A stretch of DNA of 64,000 nt from Bacillota bacterium (GCA_009711615.1 VENI01000004.1:107856-171855); one strand, 5' to 3'. Positions 35,375 through 44,445 are shown, counted from the first letter of the stretch. The notes: a model not told the origin generated them from the letters alone. Translations and numbers: made by a program.

Positions 35375-36160
35375 CTATTGCTCACCTACTTCCGTTTGAA
35401 CTTCCTCTACCTCACCTTTTTTATTCGTTATATATTTCTGCACAAAACTCTCTGGTGTTGTTGGAGTTGTTTTGGCTGCTTCAACATCTGATTGGTAAGG
35501 ATTTAAAGAGAGTTTTATCTGTCCTGCCTCTTCCGCAAAACCTACATCTTGAGCTTGCTGTGGTGTAAGTGCCAGAACCACCCCTGAAGGGCTTCCTTGG
35601 TCACCCATAAGCGATAATACGGGCACCCTAATACCAATTGTCTGACTAACAGGTTTTTGTATGCCACCAATAGGAAGTTTCATGCTTCCTATTACATCTA
35701 CTCGATCACCGGGCATTATTTTACCACCCAATGCATTTATACCCTCAACACGAACAGGTACAGCTCTTAGTTTAGGATCTTCAAATTCAGAGATATTAGA
35801 TGCCAGTATACTTCCGTCACCTTCCCTTGCTAAGAAATCCTGGCTCAAAGGATAATTTGCTGGAATTTTTGATGTTACAACTTTCCCTATAACCGCTTTA
35901 GGGTTAGAAAACATTCCTTTTTTAATATCTGCTTTAGCATATTTCTCTACCGTAACCATGTTTTCAGTTATTGGGGTATAAGCCGGTATTTCAGTATTAG
36001 CTACTAATACAGGCAAACTATTAGTATATTTTTCGATAGTTTGCATACCTAAAAAGCCAGCAGCGAGTGCTGCTATTAGTGTCATTAGTAAAAGATATGT
36101 GCTGGTTCTACTCTTTGAATTATTGTCTTTAGGTTTATTTTTGTTAAAGAAACTCAACAT
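35375..36160 (-). CDS. cpaB: CpaB/RcpC pilus assembly protein (SAF domain)
   Basis: A 261-residue protein with one N-terminal membrane anchor (LLLMTLIAALAAGFLGMQTI). A SAF domain (about 55-120) contains VLVANTEIPAYTPITENMV and YPLSQDFLARE, followed by a CpaB C-terminal domain with AVPVRVEGINALGGKIMPGD. CpaB proteins bind the cell wall and guide the pilus outward. Start: ATG at 36160 behind GGAGGAG, overlapping the previous gene by seven bases. Confidence 0.9.
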   Translation of the reverse strand: MLSFFNKNKPKDNNSKSRTSTYLLLMTLIAALAAGFLGMQTIEKYTNSLPVLVANTEIPAYTPITENMVTVEKYAKADIKKGMFSNPKAVIGKVVTSKIPANYPLSQDFLAREGDGSILASNISEFEDPKLRAVPVRVEGINALGGKIMPGDRVDVIGSMKLPIGGIQKPVSQTIGIRVPVLSLMGDQGSPSGVVLALTPQQAQDVGFAEEAGQIKLSLNPYQSDVEAAKTTPTTPESFVQKYITNKKGEVEEVQTEVGEQ

Positions 36161-36711
36161 TTGACTCCTCCTTTTGATATTACTAAGTCCCATTGATATG
36201 GGTGGTGACGGCCAGGTTTTTCTAAATAACAGCCCGGAAACATTTTGTTAAAGACTTTCTTGTGCTTTTTGGGTTTATAAAGATTACAGGAACATTTAGT
36301 TAGCACTACACCCGAGTGGCGTTTCCCATCTAGAATATTAGTGGCTTTCTCCAACCAAAATTTATTAAAGCTATTTATTACAATTATTGGCGTTTTACCT
36401 AACTTGCCATCGTTTCTAAGTTTGTTAATCAGTTTTAAATCATTATCCAAATCAGCCTTAAACTGTTCCCTTTTTTCATGGCATAACCCCTGGTTGTATT
36501 TCATTTTTGTGTCTAAATGCATTTCTATAATGTTTCCTTGCGGTACCGGTATATTTTGCTTTTTAGCTAACAATTTATAAAGCCAATACTCACATGGGAA
36601 AAGTAAGGTTATCTTTAACCCTAGTTTTTTTGATTTTCGCCTGTGGTACCTTAGCCATAGTTGTAAAGAGCCAATATAGATCAAAGCTAATAAACTAACT
36701 AGAGCATACAA
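36154..36711 (-). CDS. Membrane-anchored hypothetical protein in Tad operon
   Basis: A 185-residue protein with one N-terminal hydrophobic segment (ALVSLLALIYIGSLQLWL), then a basic cytoplasmic-type region. PIIVINSFNKFWLEKATNIL is followed by a cysteine-containing stretch, VVLTKCSCNLYKPKKHKK. It overlaps the cpaB start and is surely in the same operon. I know no Tad component of this type, so it is a candidate new accessory. Its function cannot be inferred from motifs. Confidence 0.5.
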   Translation of the reverse strand: MYALVSLLALIYIGSLQLWLRYHRRKSKKLGLKITLLFPCEYWLYKLLAKKQNIPVPQGNIIEMHLDTKMKYNQGLCHEKREQFKADLDNDLKLINKLRNDGKLGKTPIIVINSFNKFWLEKATNILDGKRHSGVVLTKCSCNLYKPKKHKKVFNKMFPGCYLEKPGRHHPYQWDLVISKGGVKC

Positions 36712-36816
36712 TAAAGGGTGTAGAAGGTTGCTAAGGACAAATACAAAGCATATTGTTACAACTAAATTTCTCTTTTGGCTTATCCATAGTGATATAAAGT
36801 TGTTATATATTTCTAA

Positions 36817-37299
36817 TCACTCCTGTACTTTAGAAATTGCGACCCTTGTAACAGGTATCTCATTACCTACTCCAGTTAGTGGGCCTGCTATTATACTGTC
36901 TATTTTTGCTGTTACTCCCCATTTATAGCTGTCAATGTAACCGTCAGAATCACCATCTATAGCTGCATGATTACTTGTATCAACGATTGTAACCCCCTTC
37001 TCTATAAGTTTTAGACTTGTAACATTTTGATTCCAAACTTCTGTGGCGCGAACTTCTGCTATTGCTGGATCTAATATCAATTTTTCCCCTACAACAACTC
37101 CCATTGGATCAGTCATTAATTTAGCTGAAACCGCTGAAGCTCCCGCCAATGATGCTGCATCACACGCACTTTGAAGTTGGTGTTTTAGAATAAATGCCCT
37201 ACCATAATCCATGCCGAGTGCGCCAAACAGTAGAAAAAGAGGTAATAATACAGCAACAAATGCAGTAACAAAACCTTTTTGGCATTTTAAAAATTTCAA
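36817..37299 (-). CDS. tadG: TadG-like pseudopilin
   Basis: A 160-residue protein. The leader LKFLKCQKG is followed by FVTAFVAVLLPLFLLFGALG and DYGRAFILKHQLQSACDAAS with LAGASA. This is the TadE/TadG hydrophobic helix plus the conserved DxGRA...QxACDAAxLAGA stretch. The usual Glu at +5 is replaced by Phe, and the von Willebrand-like domain of long TadG proteins is absent. Start: TTG at 37299 behind AAAGGAGG; longer in-frame starts cross the terminator at 37341-37361. It is likely the first gene of the pilus operon. Confidence 0.8.
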   Translation of the reverse strand: MKFLKCQKGFVTAFVAVLLPLFLLFGALGMDYGRAFILKHQLQSACDAASLAGASAVSAKLMTDPMGVVVGEKLILDPAIAEVRATEVWNQNVTSLKLIEKGVTIVDTSNHAAIDGDSDGYIDSYKWGVTAKIDSIIAGPLTGVGNEIPVTRVAISKVQE

Positions 37300-37340
37300 T
37301 CCCTTACCTCCTTTACTTAACTTGTTGCTATAAAGAAAAA

Positions 37341-37361
37341 AAGCTGGCATTATGCCAGCTT
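37341..37361 (-). terminator. Terminator before the Tad operon
   Basis: AAGCTGGCAT (37341-37350) pairs perfectly with ATGCCAGCTT (37352-37361) around a single central base, in practice an eight-pair stem with a small loop. On the minus strand it runs into TTTTTTTC. It overlaps the stop of the 611-residue exported protein gene and separates that operon from the pilus operon. Confidence 0.85.
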
Positions 37362-39195
37362 ATTGAGTTAATTTTAAGTTTGGTGTTTTAACCGGTGCGG
37401 GTGTAATCTTAACAACTTTTTTAGCTGATCCAGCCCGGGATGCTGATGCTTCTAATACTACATAACTTTCTGACATTCCTCTCATGCCAGTAGCTGGAAA
37501 GGTATAATTATAAGTTTTGCTATAACTTCCAGAGGACTTTGTAAAACTATCACCCCAACTCTTTGTAACAGGTTTAGTTTTTTGGTACCCACCAGTAGGA
37601 TCAAACGGGTTCCATTCTATTGTTAGTTTACCCTCCCCACTGGTACTAACATTAATATTGTAAGATTTACTGTATCTATGGCTATGTCTTCCACGCTCTC
37701 CATGAGAGTGTGATCTACGGCCGTAGGGCAGATAATCACTAACTTTAACAGTAAATGGTAAAGGTTTTAATGGTTCCCAAACATCAGGGGCAATGATCTC
37801 TACACTGCCTTCAAACTCCGCTTCAGAAGGAACAGCAGTAACAGTTACACTTGCTTTATTATCATCGTATGCTACTTCATTACTAGGCCTATCTCTGTCT
37901 GGATTTACTTCTACTGTTACATTTGAGTTGCCACTAGAGGCATTGAAGGTAATACTATCTTCTATCTGACCAATTAGATCAAAGTTTTGATTGTCTTTTA
38001 CTATTTTACCGTCAACTTTCCAGACCAAGCGTGTAGTTAACAGCTCCCCTAAATCATTGTGTATTCTTGCTGATACGGTGGCCGTTCCACCTTCTACTAC
38101 ATCATCTGAATGATCTAGTATTTCCACCCAAAGGTTATTTTTCTTAGCTACAATAGTAGCTTCATCCCGGTTATTTGACCAATCCTTGTCTTGATCGGTA
38201 CTTATCGGGTTGATCCGTGACACTATTTTTGAAGGCTTGTCCTGTACGGTAAAGGTGTATTTATAGGTTTTGCTTTCCCCAGGTTGAAATTCTATATGGC
38301 CATTCGCATCCAGGGTATCTGCTGGGTTAATTGGTTCTAATGTTATTGGGAACTCACCAGTACTACTTACAACATGGTGCAAGCGCAGCCAAGCCGTTTC
38401 AGGTTGTGAATGTTCATTATTAAGAGTGTATGTCACTGTTGATGTTACCTTGTCGCCTGGTTCTACATCTTTGAAACTGTCTACATCAAGTTGAGTAGAT
38501 AAGTCAATTGTAACTGGTCCAACTCCTGTAGCTGGTTCTAATGTTGGTGCCATTGGTATGGTGATATACCAAATAGAGCCGTTAGCCTTCTGGTGCCACA
38601 TACGCCCCATGCCCCAGGTGTACTTTGTTGGTGGTTGCAGCACATGAACGTATTTTTCCCACTCCATACCGTCGTCCGGAACAAAGGGGATTGGCGGGCC
38701 ATTACCGTTGTCAGCGTAGTATTGTAAGCCCCGAATTATACTACTACGGTATTCTTCTCGGTTTCTAAAACTGTTTTTTCTTATTGGTTTTTCACCCATT
38801 TTGATCAACGACATCTTTACTTTTTTTTCATCCCATGGTATAGGTATCCAATGTCTATCATTAATGGTTCCGCCACCCCAGGCATCATGCCTAAAAAGAA
38901 CGTTTGTATACGCTTCATCCATTAAAGTATAACCTAGATAGCGATTGTGGCCTGTGGCATTATCAAATTTAAAGGGAGATCCATATACAAATAAGGATCT
39001 CCCTGACCACATTTCTTCTTTTATTGGTTTACCGCTTATATTATTTTTTTCAAAATAATTTTCTGTATTACAAATAGGTTCAAGTTCTTTATTGGCTACT
39101 TTAAGTGCTTCGCCCAATGTTTGCGGTTCTTCTGCCTGTGCTGTACTGGAGATAAACATTGTCAGAAGAATGGTTATAATTAAGATTTTTCTCAA
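37360..39195 (-). CDS. Exported protein with CARDB-like repeats
   Basis: An exported protein of about 611 residues. The N-terminal hydrophobic signal (ILIITILLTMFISSTAQAEE) precedes a unique domain of about 200 residues with many aromatic residues (RYLGYTLMDEAYTNVLFRHD, WGMGRMWHQKANGSIWYITI). Three or more CARDB-like beta-sandwich modules follow, of the kind VTYTLNNEHSQPETAWLRL, TVSARIHNDLGELLTTRLVW and SVTVTAVPSEAEFEG. The start is TTG at 39195, which overlaps the stop of the preceding gene as TTGA and has GGAGG upstream. It is co-transcribed with a copper-amine-oxidase-N-domain protein. A surface role linked to the pilus is inferred. Confidence 0.65.
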   Translation of the reverse strand: MRKILIITILLTMFISSTAQAEEPQTLGEALKVANKELEPICNTENYFEKNNISGKPIKEEMWSGRSLFVYGSPFKFDNATGHNRYLGYTLMDEAYTNVLFRHDAWGGGTINDRHWIPIPWDEKKVKMSLIKMGEKPIRKNSFRNREEYRSSIIRGLQYYADNGNGPPIPFVPDDGMEWEKYVHVLQPPTKYTWGMGRMWHQKANGSIWYITIPMAPTLEPATGVGPVTIDLSTQLDVDSFKDVEPGDKVTSTVTYTLNNEHSQPETAWLRLHHVVSSTGEFPITLEPINPADTLDANGHIEFQPGESKTYKYTFTVQDKPSKIVSRINPISTDQDKDWSNNRDEATIVAKKNNLWVEILDHSDDVVEGGTATVSARIHNDLGELLTTRLVWKVDGKIVKDNQNFDLIGQIEDSITFNASSGNSNVTVEVNPDRDRPSNEVAYDDNKASVTVTAVPSEAEFEGSVEIIAPDVWEPLKPLPFTVKVSDYLPYGRRSHSHGERGRHSHRYSKSYNINVSTSGEGKLTIEWNPFDPTGGYQKTKPVTKSWGDSFTKSSGSYSKTYNYTFPATGMRGMSESYVVLEASASRAGSAKKVVKITPAPVKTPNLKLTQ

Positions 39196-40082
39196 TTTAA
39201 CCATCCCTCCTCTTGTAGTTCTAATAGTTCTTGCCCTACACCAGGTTCCCATACTGTTATGTTAATTAATATATCTCCCGCTGGTGAACCAGCTTCAATA
39301 ACTTGATCGTTAATACCAAAGTATTTAATTGGTACATCATCAAATCTTTCTTTTTTGGCACTTAAATGGTTAATTATTTTATTAGCATCATCACCGAATT
39401 TTGATTTTAAAATCCCTCTAGCTTCAGCTAACTGTTCATCTAATGGCTTTGCTATATGCAATATCAATGAAATTTCTGTTTCCGTTTGAGGATTTGGGCC
39501 TTCAATTTCATCAATTACTGGTTCTTTTGGTACGGTAAAGCCGCCAAGGTTATAGGTGTCTTTGGTTTCAGTTGGTTCTGTTGGCTCAGATGGCTCACTG
39601 TTACCACCACCGGAACTATCCTTCTCAACGGTGATGTAAACAGCCTGTTCTTCACCTTTCCAGACAACTTTTGCTCCTAGCACTTCACTAACAAACCTTA
39701 GTGGAACCATTGTTCTGTTATTTGTTAATCTAGCAGGTGCATCTAAAGTTTTTATATCTCCGTTTACTTCTGGCTTGTCACTACCAATCTTCATGGCAAT
39801 ATTTACACCATTGCGCTCTACTGTAGCAGTTTGAGTGGTGGGTTTCCAATCAACCTTACCGCCTAGGGCTTCACTTACAAACCGTAACGGTACGAAAGTT
39901 CGGCTTGCTTCGGTGTCCAGAAACGCTGGTTGATCAGTCTCAATCTTTTCCCCATTAACAAACACACTTACTGGTTTTTCTTCACTGTTCTTGCCAAAAA
40001 AGGGAATACTGAAATCAAATGCAAAAGCTGGTGTTGCAAACGCCATAATACCTACTAACATTACCGCAATAATTCTTCTCAT
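39192..40082 (-). CDS. Exported protein with two copper-amine-oxidase-N stalk domains
   Basis: A 296-residue exported protein. A signal peptide (IIAVMLVGIMAFATPAFA) precedes a pair of stalk repeats known from copper amine oxidase N-domain proteins. These are VFVNGEKIETDQPAFLD with RTFVPLRFVSEALGGKVDW, and IKTLDAPARLTNNRTMVPL with FVSEVLGAKVVW. Such domains are widespread surface modules in Clostridia. A Pro/Glu/Thr linker follows, then a 120-residue C-terminal region of unknown fold. There is no amine oxidase catalytic domain. The start overlaps the stop of the abrB-like gene by four bases. Confidence 0.8.
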   Translation of the reverse strand: MRRIIAVMLVGIMAFATPAFAFDFSIPFFGKNSEEKPVSVFVNGEKIETDQPAFLDTEASRTFVPLRFVSEALGGKVDWKPTTQTATVERNGVNIAMKIGSDKPEVNGDIKTLDAPARLTNNRTMVPLRFVSEVLGAKVVWKGEEQAVYITVEKDSSGGGNSEPSEPTEPTETKDTYNLGGFTVPKEPVIDEIEGPNPQTETEISLILHIAKPLDEQLAEARGILKSKFGDDANKIINHLSAKKERFDDVPIKYFGINDQVIEAGSPAGDILINITVWEPGVGQELLELQEEGWLN

Positions 40083-40294
40083 GGATCATCGACCTCCTTA
40101 ATATTTTTACATCGGCCAGTACCATTACAATGAGGACAAATATCTCCCTCTACTGCTTTTGTGATGATAAACCCTTTGTCATGGAGTATGTAGTTAATCT
40201 TATCTCCCTCATTTAACTCAAGAGTATATCGCACTTCTCTAGGTACTGTTGTCTGCCCTTTACTTGTGATAGTAGAAGTTGTTCTTTTTACCAT
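40079..40294 (-). CDS. SpoVT/AbrB-type regulator with zinc knuckle
   Basis: A 71-residue swapped-hairpin DNA-binding protein. The motif TSTITSKGQTTVPREVRYTL followed by ELNEGDKINY is the classic SpoVT/AbrB fold. Unusually, the C-terminus adds CPHCNGTGRC, half of a DnaJ-type zinc centre. It heads the operon for the two exported proteins and has a palindrome in its own promoter, so it may be autoregulatory and may set transcription of the surface module. It is distinct from toxin-linked AbrB antitoxins because no toxin gene is adjacent. Confidence 0.85.
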   Translation of the reverse strand: MVKRTTSTITSKGQTTVPREVRYTLELNEGDKINYILHDKGFIITKAVEGDICPHCNGTGRCKNIKEVDDP

Positions 40295-40333
40295 GTGACA
40301 CCCTCCATATATAATAATCCTTACTTTTTCCTT

Positions 40334-40345
40334 ACCATATATGGT
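40334..40345. promoter_or_regulatory. Palindromic operator candidate upstream of the AbrB-type gene
   Basis: ACCATATATGGT is a perfect 12-bp palindrome 40 bases upstream of the AbrB-like start. A half copy, CCATATAT, lies closer to the gene near 40313-40320. AT-rich palindromes are plausible targets for the swapped-hairpin regulator itself. Binding is inference. Confidence 0.4.
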
Positions 40346-40375
40346 GGATAATGGTTTGTCAAGCTAACTTATTTA

Positions 40376-40462
40376 TTAAGTTACAAGTTTAGTGATAAAA
40401 ACCAAAACCAAACTTGATGTTACACATAAAAAAAGTGCCAGTGATCTATCATAATCATCCAT
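40376..40462 (-). CDS. 28-residue membrane peptide
   Basis: A very short frame with a convincing ribosome binding site (GAGGTGATAAC before ATG at 40462). The product, MDDYDRSLALFLCVTSSLVL plus VFITKLVT, is an acidic N-tail followed by one membrane helix. It sits between the membrane protein of the secretion operon and the abrB-like gene. It may be a small membrane modulator or a chance frame. No family is known. Confidence 0.4.
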   Translation of the reverse strand: MDDYDRSLALFLCVTSSLVLVFITKLVT

Positions 40463-40482
40463 GTTATCACCTCATCTATGGT

Positions 40483-40962
40483 TTATTGAGTTAGACTTGA
40501 CCAACGTTTTGTATAAAAAATATAGCCCTTCAATAATACGACTGGAACAAGTGTTAAAGCAACGATAGTAACCACATAATGTGCTAGCAGCATTGGATTA
40601 CCGAGTACAGTAGTGTACAATTTTTCAATAAATAAATAGCTTATCAACAATAGATATCCAAGGTACAAGATTGCAACATCTCCACCAGGTTTCTTCTTTA
40701 GAAAACAATATAAACTATACCCTAATGTTAATAGAGATAAAAACATTAAATATACGCCAATAATTAATGAAACAATTGTAACAGGATCTTTTTCTAACAT
40801 AAGATTACACGCTGATAAAAAATCTTGAAGATTAACCTGGTAGTAACTCGGAATGCCGATAAAAAGAAGACCTATAGAAATAGGTATTGTAGCTATAATT
40901 AGCTTAAGTATATTGGTATTAAAATAATAAACTTCTTGTTTAATACGATCTCTTAAAAGCAT
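40483..40962 (-). CDS. Four-span membrane protein
   Basis: A 159-residue integral membrane protein with four probable spans (LKLIIATIPISIGLLFIGIP, VSLIIGVYLMFLSLLTLGYS, YLGYLLLISYLFIEKL, TIVALTLVPVVLLKGYIF). Start: ATG at 40962 behind GAGGGGG. It follows the second TadZ-like ATPase on the same transcript and ends the secretion operon. It could be a membrane partner for that ATPase. No family is recognised. Confidence 0.5.
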   Translation of the reverse strand: MLLRDRIKQEVYYFNTNILKLIIATIPISIGLLFIGIPSYYQVNLQDFLSACNLMLEKDPVTIVSLIIGVYLMFLSLLTLGYSLYCFLKKKPGGDVAILYLGYLLLISYLFIEKLYTTVLGNPMLLAHYVVTIVALTLVPVVLLKGYIFYTKRWSSLTQ

Positions 40963-40979
40963 TATTATTCCCCCTCTTT

Positions 40980-42656
40980 TCATGCTAATTCCATTAATTG
41001 TTGTTCAAACCTTGACCATAGTAGCTCAAAGTTATTTTTCATATCAGGACAGAATAAAGCGGCTGGTATGCCATTCTTTATACTCTCTAAAACCTCTTTT
41101 GTTTTTTCGGGAAATACCATTTCTGCTTTAAGTCCTGCTGCTTTTTCTGCATCTGAAACAAGTAAATTGTCGCTATCCACTACACGATTAACTACCAAAG
41201 TAATTTTATTAAAATCTATATTTTCATCTAACTGATCAATTTCAGTCTGCAGTTTTATAAGATGATTAAAATCTTGGTCAGCTATCATTAAAACTGAAGA
41301 AGATATATTTAACAATGAATCAGTTAATGGATCATCTAAGTGCTTACCTGTATCTACTATCACTACGTCTACATAATTACTCAAGTTGCTTATTAGTAAC
41401 TTCATAGACTTTGCTGTGATTGTAGGTTGTTCTTCCAGGTAGGGATCTGCACTAAATACATATAAGTTAGATAGCATTTGGTGCTGAAATGCGTATGGCA
41501 GAGGATCATTATCCTTTATTGCTTCAAAAAGCCCTGCTTCATTCGGTTCCATAGCAAACCATGAATGAAGTGAAAAGTGTTTGCTGTCAGCGTCAATAAG
41601 CCCAACGGTGTAACCGAGTTGTGATAACGTAGTTGCTAAATTAACTGCCATAAATGTTTTGCCTGCCGGTATAGGTGAGGTTACCGTTATTAGCTTGTCT
41701 ATTATATCCTGGGGTTTTGTGCTACGTTTTATTTTGGGTATCTTAACATGAGATATATTCTTTGCTATCCCATTACTCAGTTTAACTATTTTATTAAGGG
41801 CACCATCATCTTCATCATTATCGCTTGAAACCTGGTAGGTTTCAGAATTATCTTCTTCACCAGTAAGTGTTGCTATAGTTTGTAATATTACTCCAATACT
41901 AACTTCACCTAAAAGAGTTTTTACGCCCATTTCCTTAATTCGCACTAAGGTTATGTCATTAGATTCCAAGGAGCCAGCTATAAAAATAATGTTATCCGTT
42001 TTGTCTTTTGCCTGTGAAATCACTTCAAGAATATCTGTTTCCCCGGGTAATTCTTTTGATATTATAATTGTATTTGGTTTTTTATCTTGTATATATTCTA
42101 GTAGATTTTCCCTATCAATAGCAGTAATTGTATTGCAATTAATTGAAGTCTGTATAGACTCATCAATTGAACCATCACCAGTACCTAATAGCAGTATTGG
42201 CTTATCCTCATTATTGCTTTTGGGCTTTGATGTGGATGATTTAGGTATCGTTACGTTTTCTGTTTGCAAGGACTCTAATCTCATAGAAACATCTTTTAAT
42301 GTTGACGGATTGTGCATTTTATCAATTATTTCTGTAATAGTAACGTCATTAAATACATAATCATAAACTCCTAAAGGAGTACATTTTTTAACTAACTCTT
42401 TTGCATTGTTAGATTCAGGATCACCTGGAAGAGCAACTACTCTTGTTCCCATTTCTCTTGCTGTGTATATTGTTGAAACAATATCTTCCGCTCCGGGCAA
42501 CTCTTCTGAAATTATCAACACATCAAAACTATAGTCTTTTAAAGCTTCCCTATAATAAATTTCACCAACAATTTGTATATCAGGAAAGTTGTTATTAATA
42601 TATTCCGCTAGAGCTTTGTCTAATTCTTCTACCCCAGTAGCTAGTAAAACATTCAT
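40980..42656 (-). CDS. Second TadZ/MinD-like ATPase with duplicated receiver-like domains
   Basis: A 558-residue protein with three parts. Two tandem receiver-like domains (about 1-120 and 155-275) share the phrases LIISEELPG and IIISKELPG and look like an internal duplication. Both lack the phospho-acceptor pocket. A MinD/ParA-type ATPase domain follows (about 320-558). In it the Walker A region reads TSPIPAGKTFMAVNL instead of KGGxGKT, so the signature lysine of the deviant Walker A is lost while the core GKT stays. LIDADS and Walker B VDVVIVDTGK are present. It is encoded among the type IV secretion genes and resembles the TadZ of the neighbouring pilus operon. It may position the secretion channel. 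Confidence 0.75.
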   Translation of the reverse strand: MNVLLATGVEELDKALAEYINNNFPDIQIVGEIYYREALKDYSFDVLIISEELPGAEDIVSTIYTAREMGTRVVALPGDPESNNAKELVKKCTPLGVYDYVFNDVTITEIIDKMHNPSTLKDVSMRLESLQTENVTIPKSSTSKPKSNNEDKPILLLGTGDGSIDESIQTSINCNTITAIDRENLLEYIQDKKPNTIIISKELPGETDILEVISQAKDKTDNIIFIAGSLESNDITLVRIKEMGVKTLLGEVSIGVILQTIATLTGEEDNSETYQVSSDNDEDDGALNKIVKLSNGIAKNISHVKIPKIKRSTKPQDIIDKLITVTSPIPAGKTFMAVNLATTLSQLGYTVGLIDADSKHFSLHSWFAMEPNEAGLFEAIKDNDPLPYAFQHQMLSNLYVFSADPYLEEQPTITAKSMKLLISNLSNYVDVVIVDTGKHLDDPLTDSLLNISSSVLMIADQDFNHLIKLQTEIDQLDENIDFNKITLVVNRVVDSDNLLVSDAEKAAGLKAEMVFPEKTKEVLESIKNGIPAALFCPDMKNNFELLWSRFEQQLMELA

Positions 42657-42730
42657 GACGTTAATTACCTCCCTTATATTGTTTAGTTGATTAAATAAAC
42701 CTGCATAGAAAACTTTACAGAATTTATAAT

Positions 42731-44401
42731 TTAAGAATCTAAGATTAGCAAAGGATCTATGGTTTCACCATTTTGTTTTACAGTTAAGTGTAAGTGTGGG
42801 CCGGAACTTCTTCCTGTACTCCCTACTAAACCTACAATCTCACCTGGTTGAACGGTGTCTCCTGATCTGACTAACTGTCGGTTTAAGTGGCAGTAGGAGT
42901 ATTGATTTACAGCATCCCGAATTACAACATACTTACCACTTCTGCTATCATAACCAACCGAAATCACCTTGCCACCTGAAACAGAAATTACTTGAGCGTT
43001 GGACGGTGCTGGTATATCTATTCCGCTATGAAATTCACCTTCAATACCAAAAATAGTTCGGTAGCCATACGGACTGCTTATTTCAGTATGACCAGGTACA
43101 GGCCAGTTAGCATTGGTCCCGCTAAAACGTTCTGCATATTGCCATATGCTTTCTGCATATACATCGCGGCATTCTTCTAGTTCATTATAACCACCAAGCT
43201 CTGCTAACGCCGGCAGTGTATCTTCCTGCCATCTTTCTTCATCTTCCCAATCAATTGAACTTAAACCTGAGTTAGCTAACATATATGCTGTACTCATGAT
43301 CTGAGCCCGGGGATTGTCTTTGTCTTTTGTTATATCAAAATCTAGAAGGGTTGCGTATTGTTCCCAACCAGTCACTTTCATTTGAAACAAACCATAGCGG
43401 TTTTCACCTATATTTTCTTTTGTAGCATTAAATCCACTTTCATTGAAAGCAATAGCAGCTAAGAACCACCATGGCAAATCATATTCATCTTCGGCATCTT
43501 TAAATAAAAAGAATAAGTCTGGCGGTATCATGGATGTCGTTGCAAAATCGGAAACGGGTTCGTTTTGTAATAACCAGTCCATCCATTGCTGTTCCTCTTT
43601 AAAGCCATTTGCTGCTTCTATAATAGACATTCTATTTAGTTCCATATCATCGGTGTCTTTAAGATCGTATTTATCTTTGATGTATGTTTTTAGCCTTTGC
43701 CAACGATCAGGAAGGATTTGCTTTGTGTCCTTTAACTGCTCATATCTTTTAGTTGTGTTATCATATCTTTCAGTTTCCCATTCGTAATGGTATTGATAAT
43801 GGCCAGATATTGTATATGCCTCTACCAGTAGATATACTGTTGTTCTTGTTGTGTGAGTATCACCTTCATCATCTGTTGTGGTTCTAATAACTTCTGATTT
43901 TTTGTAGTAATAATATGGGTGAAGTTCTCTAGCAAATTCCTCTCTAGTACTGTTATCTATATCATATTCGTTTTGAATCATAGCCCAGTGTAATAATACA
44001 GAGTGTAGTACCGGCCACTGTAAGCGTAATTTATAGTCATTGTTATATCTATCTCTCATGCTGTTAAAATTCCTTTGTCCTGTACCTGGATAATGTGGGT
44101 TATCCGGTGAGCTTTCACCAGACACTAGCCAGGTATCATCTACATTATATTGGTCACATAAGTCCTCGTATTCAACAAGAATTTCTTCGTCTTGTTCTGA
44201 TAATTCCACTCCTGTTAAAGATTGTTCAGATGGCATAGAACCAAACATTGACGCTATTAAAGTTGTGACTAACACTAAAATCACTAAAACTATAGCTATA
44301 ATGGGTATGTAGGGTGCTAACAAAATTAAAATTTTCTTGCCAGCCCATTTCGCTCCTTTTAAGAGGGCTTTTTCAGCCATTTGTTTACCGATATTTTTCA
44401 C
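42731..44401 (-). CDS. VirB1-like wall hydrolase: transglycosylase plus M23 peptidase
   Basis: A 556-residue membrane-anchored bifunctional peptidoglycan hydrolase. One N-terminal span (ILILLAPYIPIIAIVLVILV) precedes a central region of about 200 residues. A lysozyme-like transglycosylase domain follows (about 290-390, FLAAIAFNESGFNATKEN with the catalytic Glu and YGLFQMKVTGW). The C-terminal M23 endopeptidase domain has FHSGIDIPAP and PHLHLTVKQNG zinc ligands (HxxxD, HxH), both intact. This pairing is typical of the wall-opening protein of Gram-positive conjugation machines. It is separated from the TrbL-like gene by a terminator. Confidence 0.9.
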   Translation of the reverse strand: MKNIGKQMAEKALLKGAKWAGKKILILLAPYIPIIAIVLVILVLVTTLIASMFGSMPSEQSLTGVELSEQDEEILVEYEDLCDQYNVDDTWLVSGESSPDNPHYPGTGQRNFNSMRDRYNNDYKLRLQWPVLHSVLLHWAMIQNEYDIDNSTREEFARELHPYYYYKKSEVIRTTTDDEGDTHTTRTTVYLLVEAYTISGHYQYHYEWETERYDNTTKRYEQLKDTKQILPDRWQRLKTYIKDKYDLKDTDDMELNRMSIIEAANGFKEEQQWMDWLLQNEPVSDFATTSMIPPDLFFLFKDAEDEYDLPWWFLAAIAFNESGFNATKENIGENRYGLFQMKVTGWEQYATLLDFDITKDKDNPRAQIMSTAYMLANSGLSSIDWEDEERWQEDTLPALAELGGYNELEECRDVYAESIWQYAERFSGTNANWPVPGHTEISSPYGYRTIFGIEGEFHSGIDIPAPSNAQVISVSGGKVISVGYDSRSGKYVVIRDAVNQYSYCHLNRQLVRSGDTVQPGEIVGLVGSTGRSSGPHLHLTVKQNGETIDPLLILDS

Positions 44402-44415
44402 TAAATCACCCCTAA

Positions 44416-44445
44416 AATAAAAAACGCACTCAATAAGAGTGCGTT
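44416..44445 (-). terminator. Hairpin between VirB6-like and VirB1-like genes
   Basis: ACGCACTC (44424-44431) pairs with GAGTGCGT (44437-44444), followed on the minus strand by TTTTTTATTTTAGG. It immediately follows the TrbL-like stop. It probably attenuates rather than fully stops transcription into the hydrolase and ATPase genes. Confidence 0.8.
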
